Shown: positions 11,977 to 25,144 of the stretch, one piece after another | Layout: every line of letters starts with the position of its first letter | How positions within the stretch are numbered: the first letter of the stretch is position 1 | Assembly: GCA_936450465.1 (NCBI GenBank) | Contig: OW388297.1 | Location: 48,684,130 to 48,748,129, forward strand | Direction: 5' to 3' | DNA from: Gibbula magus | Lineage: Eukaryota > Mollusca > Gastropoda > Trochida > Trochidae | DNA length: 64,000 nt | Translations under genes and position numbers: made by a program | Notes under the pieces: generated by a model | What the model was told of the DNA's origin: nothing | The model's input: only the letters and a program-made list of their open reading frames with translations | The model's database searches: none

Positions 11977-12059
11977 AAAATGTCACAATGTCACTGCCAT
12001 AACAGGATAATGTCGACACCTTTAGCTGCCGTGTAATATGGCTTCATACCCACAGGTAG

Positions 12060-12175
12060 ACAGCACCAAATTTCCCGCGATAAATACAAACATGCAATTT
12101 CATTGGCTGTTATAAATGGCAGTGACCTCTGTGGCCTGGAGATATTCAACCAATCAAAATGAAGGTGATCATTGC
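12060..12175 (-). promoter_or_regulatory. candidate promoter of the CCCH gene
   Basis: About 100-200 bp upstream of the first ATG there are CCAAT-type motifs in both orientations (CATTGGC near 12111 and AACCAATC near 12158). No clear TATA box was seen at the usual distance. The assignment rests on position and motif only. Confidence 0.3.
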
Positions 12176-12577
12176 AATACTATTTTTAGCCTAAAGAACC
12201 ACCCCGTTTATTGAAAATGTCAGAATTTCGTCATGAAAATTATGATTTTGATTTAAGAACTATCTAATTTGAACGTGTATGTAAAGGTGTATGTAATACA
12301 AATAGCTCGAAGCGATTAACAGATGGACAAAATTTCAAAGAAAATGGTAATATGGAATTTCATTAAATATTATGTAACGTTATCCGTATATCCTAACAAT
12401 ACAATTTTGTCATGGAATGTTGAAAAGTTAAAACATTGCTGTCATCATTAATAAAAGCAAATTTTATCAAACTAAACTAGACATAATATATCCAGCATTG
12501 AATATTATTACTAATATATATTACTATAGTTTGCCAAGTCATATTCTTGGTGTTTGACAATGCCGTTTTAGTGAGAA
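12176..12577. other. no gene recognised
   Basis: AT-rich upstream flank of the CCCH gene. No coding signal. Confidence 0.4.
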
Positions 12578-12617
12578 AAAATAGAGCCATTGGCTCTGTA
12601 GCTCATTAGGTTTTATG
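12578..12617 (+). mobile_element. solitary left end of family A element
   Basis: AATAGAGCCATTGGCTCTGT and AGCTCATTAGG match the left terminus of the pearl-like family A. No body follows. Confidence 0.5.
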
Positions 12618-14235
12618 TTTGTTTATGTTCAAGCCGGACATAGATTGTTCTCCATAAAAAGTACAACCCCTTGACATGACTTTTAAAAACCAAATGGACA
12701 CCAAATATAATTTCAGTAATTGTGACACTTGGATAACCAATTTCCTACGTTTTACGCGGACACACCACGTTTTGGCGTTGCGGTTGTTCCCATCTTTTCT
12801 GGAGCAAGTTCGCAACTACCTGCCCAAATTTGGAATACATGTACTCCCCATATACTGTAGATGGCTTTTTTAATTTTAATTTGTTCTGTTTCCATGGCAA
12901 CACTTTGAACTTGGTCTTTTTAAGGAAACTGTTGAAAAGCATTTTAATAAAAACAAGCTTTAATGGGAAAGAAAGATTTTATGGAAAACAACTTCAATAT
13001 TGTGTAGATACACGAAGTTTGTCCAGAAAATATTGGTCTCCTATGTATTCCACTTCTAAATGCTCCCTCCATTTTAAAACTTGGGAATAATTTTATGATC
13101 AAGTGTTAGTAACATTAAATTGGAGTTAGTTGTAACATTAATTTTGCAAACGTCATGGACGTATTTATAGACTCTTCGGCGAATTATTACTTTTACCAGC
13201 ATGATTAATTATATTCTCTTATAACGAATTGCCAAAAACAAAATTTTTACTGCTACATGTGTTTTTTAAAAGTTGAAACCCCCAAAAGGCACGTCAACAT
13301 GATATGAGGAGGCGGCATATCACACGAACCATACCCTTCAAATAGACAAAGTCCAAATTGTTACCATGGACATAGAAACATAATTTTAAACCAAAAACCA
13401 AGCCATGATCAGTGGCGTAAGCGTAGCCTATATTAATTTCTTAAAACAGCAAAGTAATCAAGAAGTTACTGCTTCAGAGATGTGTACTATGTCCCGTACT
13501 GTTCATAGGTTGGATATGGTCTGAAAAGTTTCCATTAGTTTGGCGCAAAATTACTTTCAACTTGAAATGGACTTCAAAATTACCATGAATTCAGTGCAGA
13601 TTTATTTCCATTCATTTTCATGTCTCAATGCCGTTTTTGGTACTGTGGTTCGGATTTTATCCACAAGACGTAGACGTGCATTTATATACAATAGAAAGTT
13701 GTACATTATTTTAAATCTATCGTAGGGTACCTACAAAGTGTTGGAGACAATACGGGACAAGATTGAACTAATGTTTACACAATTTTTAAAGTAAATATGG
13801 TGGAAACTGTGGTTATGTACCTTTCAAACGGACGTTAGCAACTTAGCAATGCCTTTACGAAATAACATTTGAATTTTTAATTGAAACAAGGCACACAGAG
13901 AAAAATGTAAATGAAGAACTTACATGTTCTTGTGTAATCTTTACGGTAATGTATTGTCACTCGGCTTCGCCTCTGGCAAAAATGAAGAAATACAAGGTAA
14001 AGATATTGGGAAGTTGGGAGTTGGGGATTATGAAATAAAATCGTCATTTTGAGGTCTATATTTCGTATACCAATACCTCATTCCACAAAAAAACAAAGAT
14101 GTGTACCTTATCTAGCTTATACACCGATGACAACGCTAGTGTGGTATTTTGTTAGCTGGTTTCGGCTTTTTATGTGTTGATCCTAAAATGATTTTCTTCC
14201 ATAGTATATATTGTTAAAACGAAAATGTAGATGTA
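12618..14235. other. no gene recognised
   Basis: Intergenic. Several short open frames occur here but none has splice support, codon bias or a recognisable domain. Confidence 0.45.
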
Positions 14236-14460
14236 CCAACTTCCAAACGCAAGGCATAACTCTTGCCAGTCTACATTACTGGCTGAGTTAAGCCTTTCAA
14301 TATTTCCCTCGCTTTGTTGTGCCAAGATAGTGAATCGCTGCACCAGAAATGCATAATGGGTCCGGATTTCCAAGCACATAGAACCCAAGGAAATACTGCA
14401 AGGCCTAAATCAGCCAGTAATGGAGACTGGCAAGAGTTATGCCTTGTGTTTGGAAGTTGC
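14236..14460. mobile_element. foldback MITE, family M2 copy 2
   Basis: Arms AACTTCCAAACGCAAGGC and GCCTTGTGTTTGGAAGTT. The body is homologous to the copy at 3651 with a small insertion after CAGAAATGCATA. Confidence 0.65.
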
Positions 14461-14824
14461 TATCGTACATGAAAGTGACCTAGTTTCTTTGAAGCATTCT
14501 GTAATCATAACCAACAACATTACCAGACGAAGTGTGACTTTAAAATGAAACGGTAAATCACGCATTTGCCATTCAAAAACTGAACATTTTAATGATTATA
14601 TGCTAATAAATGTTATTATCATATGATCGATTTATTTTTTAAAATCTTATTTTTTCACAAATATAAATTCTGTGTTTCAAAACAGTGACTATCATTAAAT
14701 ATCATCTATCGTTTTCTCAAAAACCTCAAGTTGGGTGGAAGGTCAATATCCTTAAAATCAGATCTTAATTACCCTTGTTGGATCTCGATTTATGTCGCGC
14801 CGAAATGGACGTGTGGTAATTTAA

Positions 14825-14960
14825 GCTGTTGGTACGGTCAGTGCTGGCGATAGTTTTCTTACTCTGAGGGTGAAGGTTCGAATCCCGGAAGGGACTCGCC
14901 CGAAAAAAAAGAATTTGTACTATAGAAGATAGTGTTATCCCAAATGTAACCATGTTATAT
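14825..14960 (+). mobile_element. tRNA-derived SINE, family S2
   Basis: Contains a tRNA-like head with box B GGTTCGAATCCC and a degenerate box A (TGGTACGGTCAG region). The 3' part recurs at 7275 in the opposite orientation. Confidence 0.5.
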
Positions 14961-15410
14961 TTAATTACCCTACATACGCTGATGTAAATAAACCTAGTGT
15001 ACCTAATTAAGATCAGAATTTAATGACATTGAAAGAGGTGCTTGAAATTACTTTGACAATTGTCAATAATTAATCCATTGATGATGATGATCTCACTCTA
15101 GTGGGTCAACAGTCACCAACTCTCTGCTTATTGACTGCTCCCTCAAAAGGCCCTTCAGATTTTGAAGTATTGAATAATACCGGGCTTACGTTTTTAAGAA
15201 TGATTTATTTTGTTTTGGTATATCTGAATAACATAATAAATCAACTCATATATAATTTTTTTTTTTTTTAATATTTGAAGATGCAATGTTTTGTTTGAAT
15301 TAGCGCTTTTATCCACGAGGCTATGAAGAGCGACAGGAACATATTATTGATAGAGAATGCAGCACACCTGGAGAAATGGTTAGCTTGGACAGAGCATGTG
15401 CAAGGCAGGG

Positions 15411-16060
15411 TATTTGTTGTCCCCCGCCGCAACTTTGGTGTCGGCCTACATTGTGGGAAGACGCAGACACCATGCAGTCGATTTTGGTGACCTTGATCTT
15501 ATTTTCAAGGTCACCACGACACTTTGACCTGTTTTCGAACTCATGTTAACGCGATATATCATTGTCCCACAGTCTTCAAATTTGGTGCCAGGATACATTT
15601 GGGGATGACGCAGATACCAGTCGATTTTGGTGACTTTGACCTTAATTTCAAGGTCACCACGACACTTTGACCACTTTTCGAACTCTTGTTAACACCTCTT
15701 TGAGAGGCATTTTAGAAGCTGGTATGATGAATGAGAACAAGGTCTATGGATAGTCAACTTCTTTTACGTGATATATCATGACCGGATGAACCAAAGTTTT
15801 CAAATTTGGTGTCAGTCTACATTTGGGGGTGGCGCAAACACCAGTCGATTTTGGTGACCTTGACTTTCTTTTCAAGGTGACTATGACACTTTGACCACTT
15901 TTCGAATTCTTGTTAAGCCAACATCTCATGAACCCAAGCACCCAAATTCTTCAAATTTGCTGATCATCATGACACTTTTTACCAGTAATGCAATTTTTTG
16001 AAGTAGCTCCTTTTGACCAAATGATGTGTCTTAATAAACTTAATGTTAGCGGCGGGGGAC
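15411..16060. mobile_element. family C element with CCCCCGCC inverted ends and internal repeats
   Basis: TGTCCCCCGCCGC at the left pairs with GCGGCGGGGGACA at the right. Inside, a unit beginning CAGTCGATTTTGGTGAC occurs at 15475, 15618 and 15842 (spacing 143 and 224). Pearl/Helentron-like architecture; classification is inference. Confidence 0.55.
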
Positions 16061-16227
16061 ATTGCCATGTCAGTGGCAGACACTTGTTGTCAATTGCATC
16101 TCATCGCTTGAAAAATGTGCACTTCACAAGCATCCAAGAGTCCAGTTCATCAAGTTTGCAGCTTATAGTGTTCCACACAGGGGCGTGTATCACTTAGAAA
16201 CAGTGTCGAACATGGATTAAGAGGGAG

Positions 16228-16312
16228 AATGCATTTGGAGCAACGAATCCTGGTTACTTTGGTGCTCATTGATTATTTTCCTAGAATACATTGCTCCTAA
16301 TGCATTTCCATT
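16228..16312. repeat. short inverted repeat
   Basis: AATGCATTTGGAGCAA pairs with TTGCTCCTAATGCATT around a loop of about 50 bp. Confidence 0.45.
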
Positions 16313-16379
16313 ATCTATGTTATTGTACCCAGGCTCTTCTGTACCTCTGATGTACCTCATGTACTGACGATATTCAGGT

Positions 16380-17000
16380 AACTAATCAAAGATCATCCCA
16401 CAAAAGCTTTCGGTGGGAGAAGCTGGGGGCAAGTAACTCTCAACAGCCATACTTTCATCAGTTTCCAAAAGACGAGAAACTTGTCAACTAATGATTCCAA
16501 ATGTTTTCAAAACGGTGACCGTTAAAAATAATGTTCCAATTGGTCATCTTTGAGACTTGGTTTTGTCTGCAATAAACTGGTACAGAACCACCCATGTACG
16601 GGGTTGTCTCAGACCTTGTGGAGAGGATTCTACAGAACCTGTTTGTATGAATTATTTTACAAATTATATTCCTCGGAACACGGTGGTGCTGTGCAAAGCT
16701 CGTTTGACTTTTCAGAGAAGTTCAACAACAATTGTTAAGGCTTATCGTGATAAGAGTGATCAGCTTCAAGGGTAGATAATCTTGAGTTTGAAGGGATGAT
16801 TCTCTGCCCCACACTAAACAGGAGTTGTGAAACTTCTGGTGTTGCCTGCGACTGGTGAACAGAGGTTACTTCACTCAGGTCTTCCATCCTAACCACGCTT
16901 TCATATGGGCAATAGTTCATGCATCCTCGGTTACCCACATGGGTGATATAGTCGAGAGTAACGGAGCATATATAAAACCATGGGTCACCGAGGATGTACT
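16380..17000. repeat. dispersed repeat with internal hairpin
   Basis: The segment with AAACTGGTACAGAAC and CAGACCTTGTGGAG recurs at 52070-52130. The segment near 16790-16870 resembles 26040-26110. CATCCTCGGTTACCCACATG at about 16921 pairs with CATGGGTCACCGAGGATG at about 16980. Confidence 0.4.
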
Positions 17001-17246
17001 TCATGGTTCTCACAAAATTCCTTGACAGTGAATGTTTGCAACACGGTAGCCTTCAATCAAACATCACTTTACATCGGCAACCAAGTCTGTCTTGTAAACA
17101 ATGCACATTACACAGATGAAGTAACACAAGTCATTTCGACAGTGATGGAATACTCAGTTTAAATCAAAGTGATCCACATGCAAAATAGGATGGAGGAAAT
17201 GAGTTTAGAAACCTCTGTGGGAGGAGAATGTTCGACATGATACTTT

Positions 17247-17515
17247 ATTATCCCCCGCCACTCCGTCTGTCATTCTGTCTGTCCGTCCGTCTGTGCGTCC
17301 GGGCTTTTCCATTCCGGCCTCAAACTTCAAAACTACTCAATATATTTTGCTGAAACTTTGTACAGGTATCAACCAAGTAGTCTAGATGTGCCTTTTGCTA
17401 TATAGAAATTTTATCACTTATTATGAGTTATGAGTTATAACAATTTTCAAGAAAGTAAATGCATTTTATATTCAAAATGCATAAATATATTCAAAATTCC
17501 TAAATGGCGGGGGAT
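17247..17515. mobile_element. family C element, short copy
   Basis: ATCCCCCGCCA at the left is followed by a CCGT-rich microsatellite, and TGGCGGGGGAT stands at the right: the same ends and microsatellite placement as other family C elements. Confidence 0.55.
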
Positions 17516-17599
17516 ATGGCCGACTCTGCTTGTTTAAATTGTGAATCTGTTCCTCGGAAGTAACTTTGGACGTAAAAGTGAAACTGACCTTCAGTCACC

Positions 17600-18232
17600 A
17601 TATATGGCCTAAGGCCTGTTCCTTTCGATTATCAAAGTTTGTTCCGAACATCCGGCACATGCGTGACGTGAAAGGAGTGGCTCCAAACACTGGTCTTGGC
17701 TTATCGAGCAGGCCTCTATATTCTAATATTGAAAAAGCACAATGCAAATCAACTATCATTATCATAATCATAATCATAACAAGAAGACATTTTGCGCTTC
17801 TCCTTTTCGACCTCCATCAAGCCAAATACCAAAATTGGTAATCCTAAATTAAATAGTCTCTGAGAAAAGCTGAGATACCATAAACTGAGTAAAAAACAAC
17901 GGAACAAGGGCAATAACTCTGGAAAAAGCGTGTCCCTCATTTTCAAATTCCCTCAAACCACACAACCAATTTGTTCATCTTATCCTAAATAGTTTCTGTG
18001 AAAAGTTGTCCCCTTTGGAGAAACCATGAACAGAGTCCAAAGATACGACCAAGGGCAATAATCCGGAAAAAATAATTGCGATCTTTTAATTTTTGAACTC
18101 CATCAAGGTATTAATGCCCTCAAACCACACACCAAATTTGGATATCCTATCTTAAAACTTTCTGAGAAAATCTCAAATGGACGAATTGAGCTCAAACCTA
18201 TATCCCCCTTCCACTTTGTTGCAGGGGATAAT
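17600..18232. mobile_element. diverged repeat plus family C right part
   Basis: 17600-17700 shares CCGGCACATGCGTGACGTGA and AAGGAGTGGCT with the element at 49101. 17770-18232 is the reverse complement of the repeat type at 63826-64000 and ends in a diverged TATCCCCC hairpin. Confidence 0.45.
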
Positions 18233-19000
18233 AATACAAGTGAAAACAGACACTTATGCTAATGAGTCAAAACATTTAATTACTAACACTAAAGACAGGT
18301 AATCTAAAGAAACAATAGTATGTACACATATTACATGATCATAATGATTCAGTAAATATAATACACGACATGGCCAATTTGTCACAAGGGAGACAACTCC
18401 AAAATTTGAACAAGAAAATAAAAACATTGTATGTCCATGCATATAATTTCAAAATATTCTTGTGTATTATGCATTGCTGAAAGTGAATTTTCAACAAATA
18501 GGTCCTTTTCTACTCCTGTTTGGTAACAGAATTACAAATTTACCATGGTCAATAAGCTAGCTTTAACATACATGCATGATTCCTTCACCGCAAACACAGA
18601 TAAATACCCAACATCATTGCATTTAACATAGACAAGCACACATTTCATAATCAGCACAAGAGGAATAAGTACAGCAGATTTCATTAACAAGAGACTGCCT
18701 GGTAAAACATTACAGTTTTTACAGTCAATATGGTCGACGGAGTGTCCGTCACAACAATGTGATCCCACACACCTGGGATATATTTAATTAGAAAACTTGA
18801 GTGTAAGCCAATCAAACTGCTTCATTGATTGGTCCTGCATGCCTTTAAAAACATCTTACAACCTGCTTAAGGCTTGCATGAAAGAATTTTGCTTGCAACT
18901 CAAACTCTTAGCTGATGCCTTTGGTTTGACAGCAAATAAAATCTTCCATGGCACTTTCAAAATCCATGCCTGTGCTGACTAGGATGGATTAAAACTTTGC
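18233..19000. other. no gene recognised
   Basis: Intergenic AT-rich DNA. Short open frames only. Confidence 0.4.
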
Positions 19001-19252
19001 CAATCTCATTAAAATCAGATAAAACATAACATCTGTATATCACGCTATGTTTTTGATCTGAGTACTGCTTAGCAGAGGTCATGTCTTGTGACCTATCACC
19101 TTAAATTCAACCTATCACAGTCCAGCTACAATTTTTTCAAATTGGTCTGACGATTTCCTAGCCTCGCTGATTGGAATGAAAGGTCAAGACATGACACCTT
19201 GAAAGCAATACTCAGATCAAGACACAAGTGAAATATGATTTAAATGAGATTG
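19001..19252. mobile_element. palindromic MITE, family M6 copy 1
   Basis: CAATCTCATTAAAATCAGAT pairs with ATGATTTAAATGAGATTG. Further in, GATCTGAGTACTGCTT pairs with AGCAATACTCAGATC, and AGAGGTCATGTCTTG with CAAGACATGACACC. Confidence 0.6.
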
Positions 19253-20836
19253 ACACTATTTTATATCAACCCTCCTCATATCATAAAAAGCTTTCTCATT
19301 GGTTGATGTTTTAAAAACAAGACCCAAGGGAGATAATTTGATTACAAGTTTTCCTCAGAGATGATGTAAGTCAAGAACCAAAAGATCAAGCCCCAAGGAA
19401 AGTTATGCACCAAGTTAAAAGGGGACTATACTGTGTACAAATTTGTTTGTCTGTCCTTTTGAATGAAAATTTTGTAACCATTGAAATTTAACATAATGGC
19501 AATTATCTCTAATTGGTCAATGGTCACATTTTTAGGAAATAGTGTATTTTCAATATTTTTCTATATGTTCAATTGTAACTTTAACTGCAATGTCTTGAAT
19601 TATGTTAGAATTTAGAGCATTGAATTGTTATTAAAGGAAATGATGTACGTGAAGAAATCTTAACTTTGTTTCCTATCTAGTATAAAAGTTTCATCACAAT
19701 GGGTTCCTAGGAACTGCATATATTTACTTCAGGTCAGGTTTGGACGACAAATGGAAGACGAAAATGTTATATAGACTAATACCACTTACCATTACAACTA
19801 CAAATACTGAAATTTATATAAGCATGCTTACAGAAGCAGATTAGACACATAGCCACATTACAATGTACACACGACTTTCAAACAAGCTTTGATAATTTGT
19901 AGAATTATATAACACATTGTTTGATTAAAGAGGATATATATATCCATTGTAACATATACATGAATGAAACATATATAGAGTGTCAGTATTGTTTGAATGA
20001 TATTTGTCATGAAAATAACATTTTAAAAGTCTGATTAGAACCATTGAAGACACCAAAACAAACGCTTATTAAATAAAGACCTTTTCTTTTCAGTTGAATT
20101 AATTACTTACGGTATGTTACAGACCTTTAGGGCATTTGCCAGAAGGAGAAAAAAAAGAAATAAAAGCAATTTTTTTTTAGTGTAAATGAAAAGAAATTAA
20201 TACCAAATGGTTTAATATTTTAAATGCTGATGGTTAATTACTGTCATTTGTCGAAGTCATGAGAGCCGATTCTGTAAAACGAGTAATTAATTTTTTTCGC
20301 AAACGAAATGTTGTAGTTCGAAAACTAATGACCACTTCTTGGTCTTCTCGTCCTGGGATTGCTGATATCTTTTCAAGGTATCGATATATGAATCCAAATG
20401 AAGAAGTCCAAATAATTGCCGCAAAAATGGCCGACATTTGGATTTAAGCCCTACTTGTTTCATTTGAGGAAGTGTGCAACTATCAATCTACAAGAAGAGA
20501 GAACTATCAGAAAAACCATTTAAGATGTAGTGAAACTTTTAAGAGCTACAATAAACAATTTTACAAGTTCATAAATAAACACCACATTGGAAAGAAATAT
20601 ATTCAAATATCAGTGCTTACCAACTAGACATTGCAACCTTTCTGCGTTATTAGAATTCACTCACAGACTGAACAACATGGGGAGACATTAGGCTGTTGTT
20701 GAGAAAACAGAAATAAGCTAACAGCAATGTGTCTTCACTTCTAGAAAAGAACATAACACTTTACTGATTTTGTAAGACTATTTGCCCTTTAAAGTAAAAT
20801 AAGTAATTTTATATTGGCCTTGATAAATGCAAAAAT
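19253..20836. other. no gene recognised
   Basis: Intergenic. Overlapping short open frames on both strands at 20234-20447 look like chance; no motif was seen. Confidence 0.4.
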
Positions 20837-21184
20837 AGCTTAAGTGCTGATTTAAGTTGAAACCATCTCGCTTGATAAGAACAAAACTATCGGGTGAAAA
20901 ATTTGATAATTTAAGATTTCATTGCTTTTTCACATTAACTGTTTGTAATCAATAGCTTAAGTGCTGATTTAAGTTGAAACCATCTCGCTTGATAAGAACA
21001 AAACTATCGGGTGAAAAATTTGATAATTTAAGAATTCATTGCTTTTTCACATTAACTGTTTGTAATCAATAGCTTAAGTGCTGATTTAAGTTGAAACCAT
21101 CTCGCTTGATAAGAACAAAACTATCGGGTGAAAAATTTGATAATTTAAGAATTCATTGCTTTTTCACATTAACTGTTTGTAGGT
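20837..21184 (+). repeat. 117-bp tandem repeat, three copies
   Basis: AGCTTAAGTGCTGATTTAAG starts at 20837, 20954 and 21071. The copies are nearly identical. Confidence 0.85.
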
Positions 21185-21319
21185 TTCAAGTCAGGGTCAT
21201 TTTCGTTCGAATACTGGTAATCTAAAAGTCTGTGTTCCTAAGCAACTTCATACATGGTACTCAATTCTAATTTTGTAACTACATACAGACATTTGATTCT
21301 ACTATTTCCATCCCTTCAC

Positions 21320-23734
21320 AATAGACCGATCCATTAAGCCCCGCCCCTACGAGTTTTCAACCAATCAGCGCGCCGTATTATTGACCTACTGAGGCGAGAT
21401 TACTTCCTCGGACATCAACAAGCAATATGGCGGGTTCTCTGCCTGACGGAAGGGAATGTCGTCGATACGTTTTCCGAATGAAATCAGTCTTGTCATGCGT
21501 AAAATATCGATGACACTGTATTTGAAGATTGAGAAGATGACCCACCTAATCGGAAATGCACATGAAATAAACTATTTCTCATTCAGATCGGAGATACAAT
21601 CACAAAATGAGGATCGAGGTATGTCAAGCTTGCATGGTTTGTTTACATCAAAAACTTAATATGTGTTTGCAATGCGTAAACAATAGTTGCTATTTTAGGT
21701 TCATGATGACTTTATCACAGGCCGATTTATTTAACAGAATATTTGTTTTTTATATTCTACAAAAATCTATGAACAAAGTTTTGACAGTAAACATTTACAC
21801 TTTCCCGGTGTTTTTAGGATTCAGGAAACCAGTAGGCCTATATGTCACTTCTAGTCAGTTCTGTACTTTACAGTAGGCCTTGTGTAAACACATTTCTATG
21901 CCTACTGTATAGGTCGAAAACAATGACAGTTTGATCTACAGTCAACACAAATGAAATTAATCAAATATCCTTTTATTTATTTTTTTTTTATGAATTTATA
22001 AATCAATGAAATACTGTAATGAAATTGGAATTTAATTAGTTAGCCATGTGCAGGTAAGCTTTGATTGTTTAAATTTGTTACATATATAATATTTAGAAAA
22101 TTTTATTGAACTCCAAAAAATAAATAACAATATTATGATCTAAATATTTTCAAGTTTGATTAAATCATCATACTAAATTGATTTGGTTTTATATTTTCAG
22201 ATTCCAAATGTGTGACACCTGGATGGGATAACAGATTCAATCAGCCAATGTTTGAAGTGTCATCAAGGCTAAACATTTGATGAAAATAAAGCAATGGGTT
22301 AGCACAGTAAGTATTAACATATAACCCCATTTAGTAATTAAATGTAGTCCATTTGATCCCAATAATACATATTTTGCAAATTGGGACACATACTTGTACA
22401 TGGCATTTTGTTTCTATTTAAATTACTTAATTTGCCATATAATAATAATAGTCTCACAAGGGTGAATTTTAATGTCTATTGATAAGAATGAATCATATTG
22501 TTATGACTAGCTAAAACATATATAACCTGAGATGTGTACATTTCACATAGGCAGCAGCTTAAAATTGGATTAAAGGTGTTGTCATAAATTTCAACAAGTA
22601 AATATATTTATTAATTTACCTTGAACCATTTGTTATTTGGATTCATTAAGAATAATCTGTTAATAATCATTTTAAAAAAAATTATTTATTTAATATGCTT
22701 CTGTGACTTTTTGGATTTATCATTGCTAGTACTCACTTTGAAAGTGTGGAAAATTGGAAATTATTTGTTGACATTCTGTTATTAAAAAATTCTGAATACA
22801 ATTTAATTTTCAATTATAAAATTTGCCAAAATATTTATAACATTTTCAAGTTCACAAAAGATAACAATGAAGAGAATGATTTCAATGATTGCACAAATTT
22901 TATGCATGGTAACAATTATTATTTAATTTTTCAGACTCACTTGTAAGATCCGAAGAAATAAGGAAATCTACAGGCTGTATGAGATTATCAAGCTGAACAT
23001 CCTTTTGAATCTAAGTAAATAAAGCAGCATGACAACTTGTACCTTATTTGTTGTTTTTGTATAGTGTACTTATTGATTGTTAATTATCTTATATATTCAT
23101 GAATATAATAAACTCTGAAACTCTACATAAAATATTATTTTAAAGTTTGTTATTTGACTGGTTGTTCAGAATATTATATCATGATATACATTTTTATTGT
23201 GTTAACATGTAAATCATCTTCAGTGCATGGAAGTGTTCATATTAATTTTGTTACATATTTTCATGATTTATTGAATGATTATTATAAATGGTATTTTTTT
23301 ATACATACAATTTATACATTCAGGGCCGCATTCATTTAGTATGTATGACAACATATATACTGAGTTAACCACCATATTTTTACCAAAAAAATTATATGCG
23401 AGTCAAGACAAAGTTGAAGGAAATGTATTCAATCTCGGTCTTGGCAAAGTAACTTTCTGACCTTTTACATCGTTACTGTAGACCAGTTTTTTTGTGATTT
23501 AAATATCATTTCAACGTAGATTGTGTTCTAAAATTTATAGTTTTGTTATCAAAAGACATCGTTATTTTCATTTTAGTCGTTTCAGTGACATGACAAAGCT
23601 TCAAACCGCCGTAGTCGCCGGCAGAATATGTCGTTCTCAGCAAAAAGTCCTTCGGACACTTCCGCATGTTTGTCCGAGGTTGGCTGTTGCTAGGGATGGT
23701 TGCCAGGGGGCGGGGCTTAATGGATCCGTCTATT
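21320..23734 (+). mobile_element. 2.4-kb TIR element with GC-rich ends
   Basis: AATAGACCGATCCATTAAGC and CCCGCCCC at the left pair with GGGGCGGGGCTTAATGGATC and CGTCTATT at the right: 28 bp with one mismatch. It contains a short possible two-exon frame near its left end but no visible transposase. No clear target duplication. Confidence 0.65.
21456..22280 (+). CDS. possible two-exon small ORF inside the 2.4-kb element
   Basis: A frame from ATG 21456 reads MSSIRFPNEISLVMRKISMT and continues to a GTATGT donor after 21618. The acceptor TTTTCAG at 22200 would continue it as DSKCVTPGWDNRFNQPMFEV, SSRLNI and stop, about 79 residues in all. The phases match (1 then 2). No family is recognised. It may be a captured gene fragment or the remnant of a transposase N-terminus, or chance. 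Confidence 0.3.
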
Positions 23735-24430
23735 CTAATACGATCCACAGATCACTCGACCAGACAAGACTAATTCCTTGTTTTACAAATTTGTGAGGGT
23801 AAAAATATACTAATCATCCCAAACTTTTGTGGAGATGACAGTAAATTATTTTACACAAACTTAATTGTTTCATTTTATAAATGCATGTTGAATTTAAAAT
23901 AATTTGGAACAAATGCTTTAAATAAGTTCTTTATAACACTCAATAGACAATTAAACTGTTCAGTTGAAATTCACAAATTGTTACGAGTATGTTTTCTGGC
24001 TAATATCGCTTTTTTATACAATCAACACAAATTAGCTTATACTGAACAGGTTTATGAAGCTTCATGCATAATGTTATGGCATAATCTTGACTAGTATGAT
24101 TTTGATTAATATCCAGAAAGTATTTTGCTATGAAAATACCCTGTATCTTTTTTTCTGGAAAATAACAAAATCATTGATTTGTTAATATTGATACTTAAAG
24201 TAAGATGACTACAATCACATTTCTTAAGGGTTTCTCTTAAACAGTGTATGAAATGGATGATATTTAGCCAGCCCTAAAATATGCTTTAGCAAAATGAAAT
24301 AAAATCTTCAAAAAGTTAAGGTCCAAACCAAAAGTTACCACGTTAGCGGCAGTCGATCACTCACTATTCCATACGCAGTTTGAAAGTATTTATAAGTATT
24401 GTTAATTACAATGAAATAACCATATACATT
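23735..24430. other. no gene recognised
   Basis: AT-rich intergenic sequence. Confidence 0.4.
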
Positions 24431-24732
24431 CAATCTCATTTCAATCAGATTGAAAGTAACACTCACACCTTGCTGTGTTTCTGATCTGACTACTGCACCA
24501 TAGAGGTCATGCCAGGTGACCTTTCGCTCCAGCCACTCAGCAACGAGGCTAGAAAGCCACCTGACCGACTGGAGTTGACACTCAAAACACCACATTCAAT
24601 GCCATATCTATGCAGGCCTCTGATTGGCTGAATTTACTGACATTGAAGGTGACCTGACATGACCTCTGCAGGAAGTACTCAGATCGACATGAGGTACGAG
24701 TGATACGTTTGATCTGATTGAAATGAGATTGA
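24431..24732. mobile_element. palindromic MITE, family M6 copy 2
   Basis: CAATCTCATTTCAATCAGAT pairs with ATCTGATTGAAATGAGATTG: a perfect 20-bp TIR. Internal arms are homologous to the copy at 19001. Confidence 0.7.
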
Positions 24733-24777
24733 ATATACAATCTAAATGCCATTTCTTCTTCTTGTAACAATGTTTCT

Positions 24778-25144
24778 TTAAAGGGGCTGTAGCACGTTAT
24801 TTGCAAATTTTATTTTTTCAAATTTCCCATTTATAATGATAGTTGATGCATTCATATTTACTTTAGAGGGTAAAACATCTTATTACACAAACCAATTATC
24901 CGTAGTGGTAAAAACGGTGTTGCGTATAAGCAAAAATTGCATGGTGACCTTTTTAATGTGAACACATCAATTTATTTCGAATTACAAAAACGATTCCCAT
25001 GGCTTTACGGAATCATGTACACTCATTTTTATAACTTGATTTTCCGAAGAGAGAATGGTGTTTTACTATTACTGATAGTGACATTATATTTCAAATTCAT
25101 TTCATCAACTTATTTGAGCGAAAAAACGTGCTACTGCCCCTTTA
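24778..25144. mobile_element. MITE, family M1 copy 2
   Basis: TTTAAAGGGGCTGTAGCACG and CGTGCTACTGCCCCTTTAAA ends; body homologous to the copies at 1968 and 53230. Confidence 0.7.

Noticed and set aside
18532..18768. 78-codon Cys-rich minus-strand frame
   Set aside because: Cysteines are irregularly spaced, no signal peptide start or splice context; the surrounding DNA is AT-rich intergenic.
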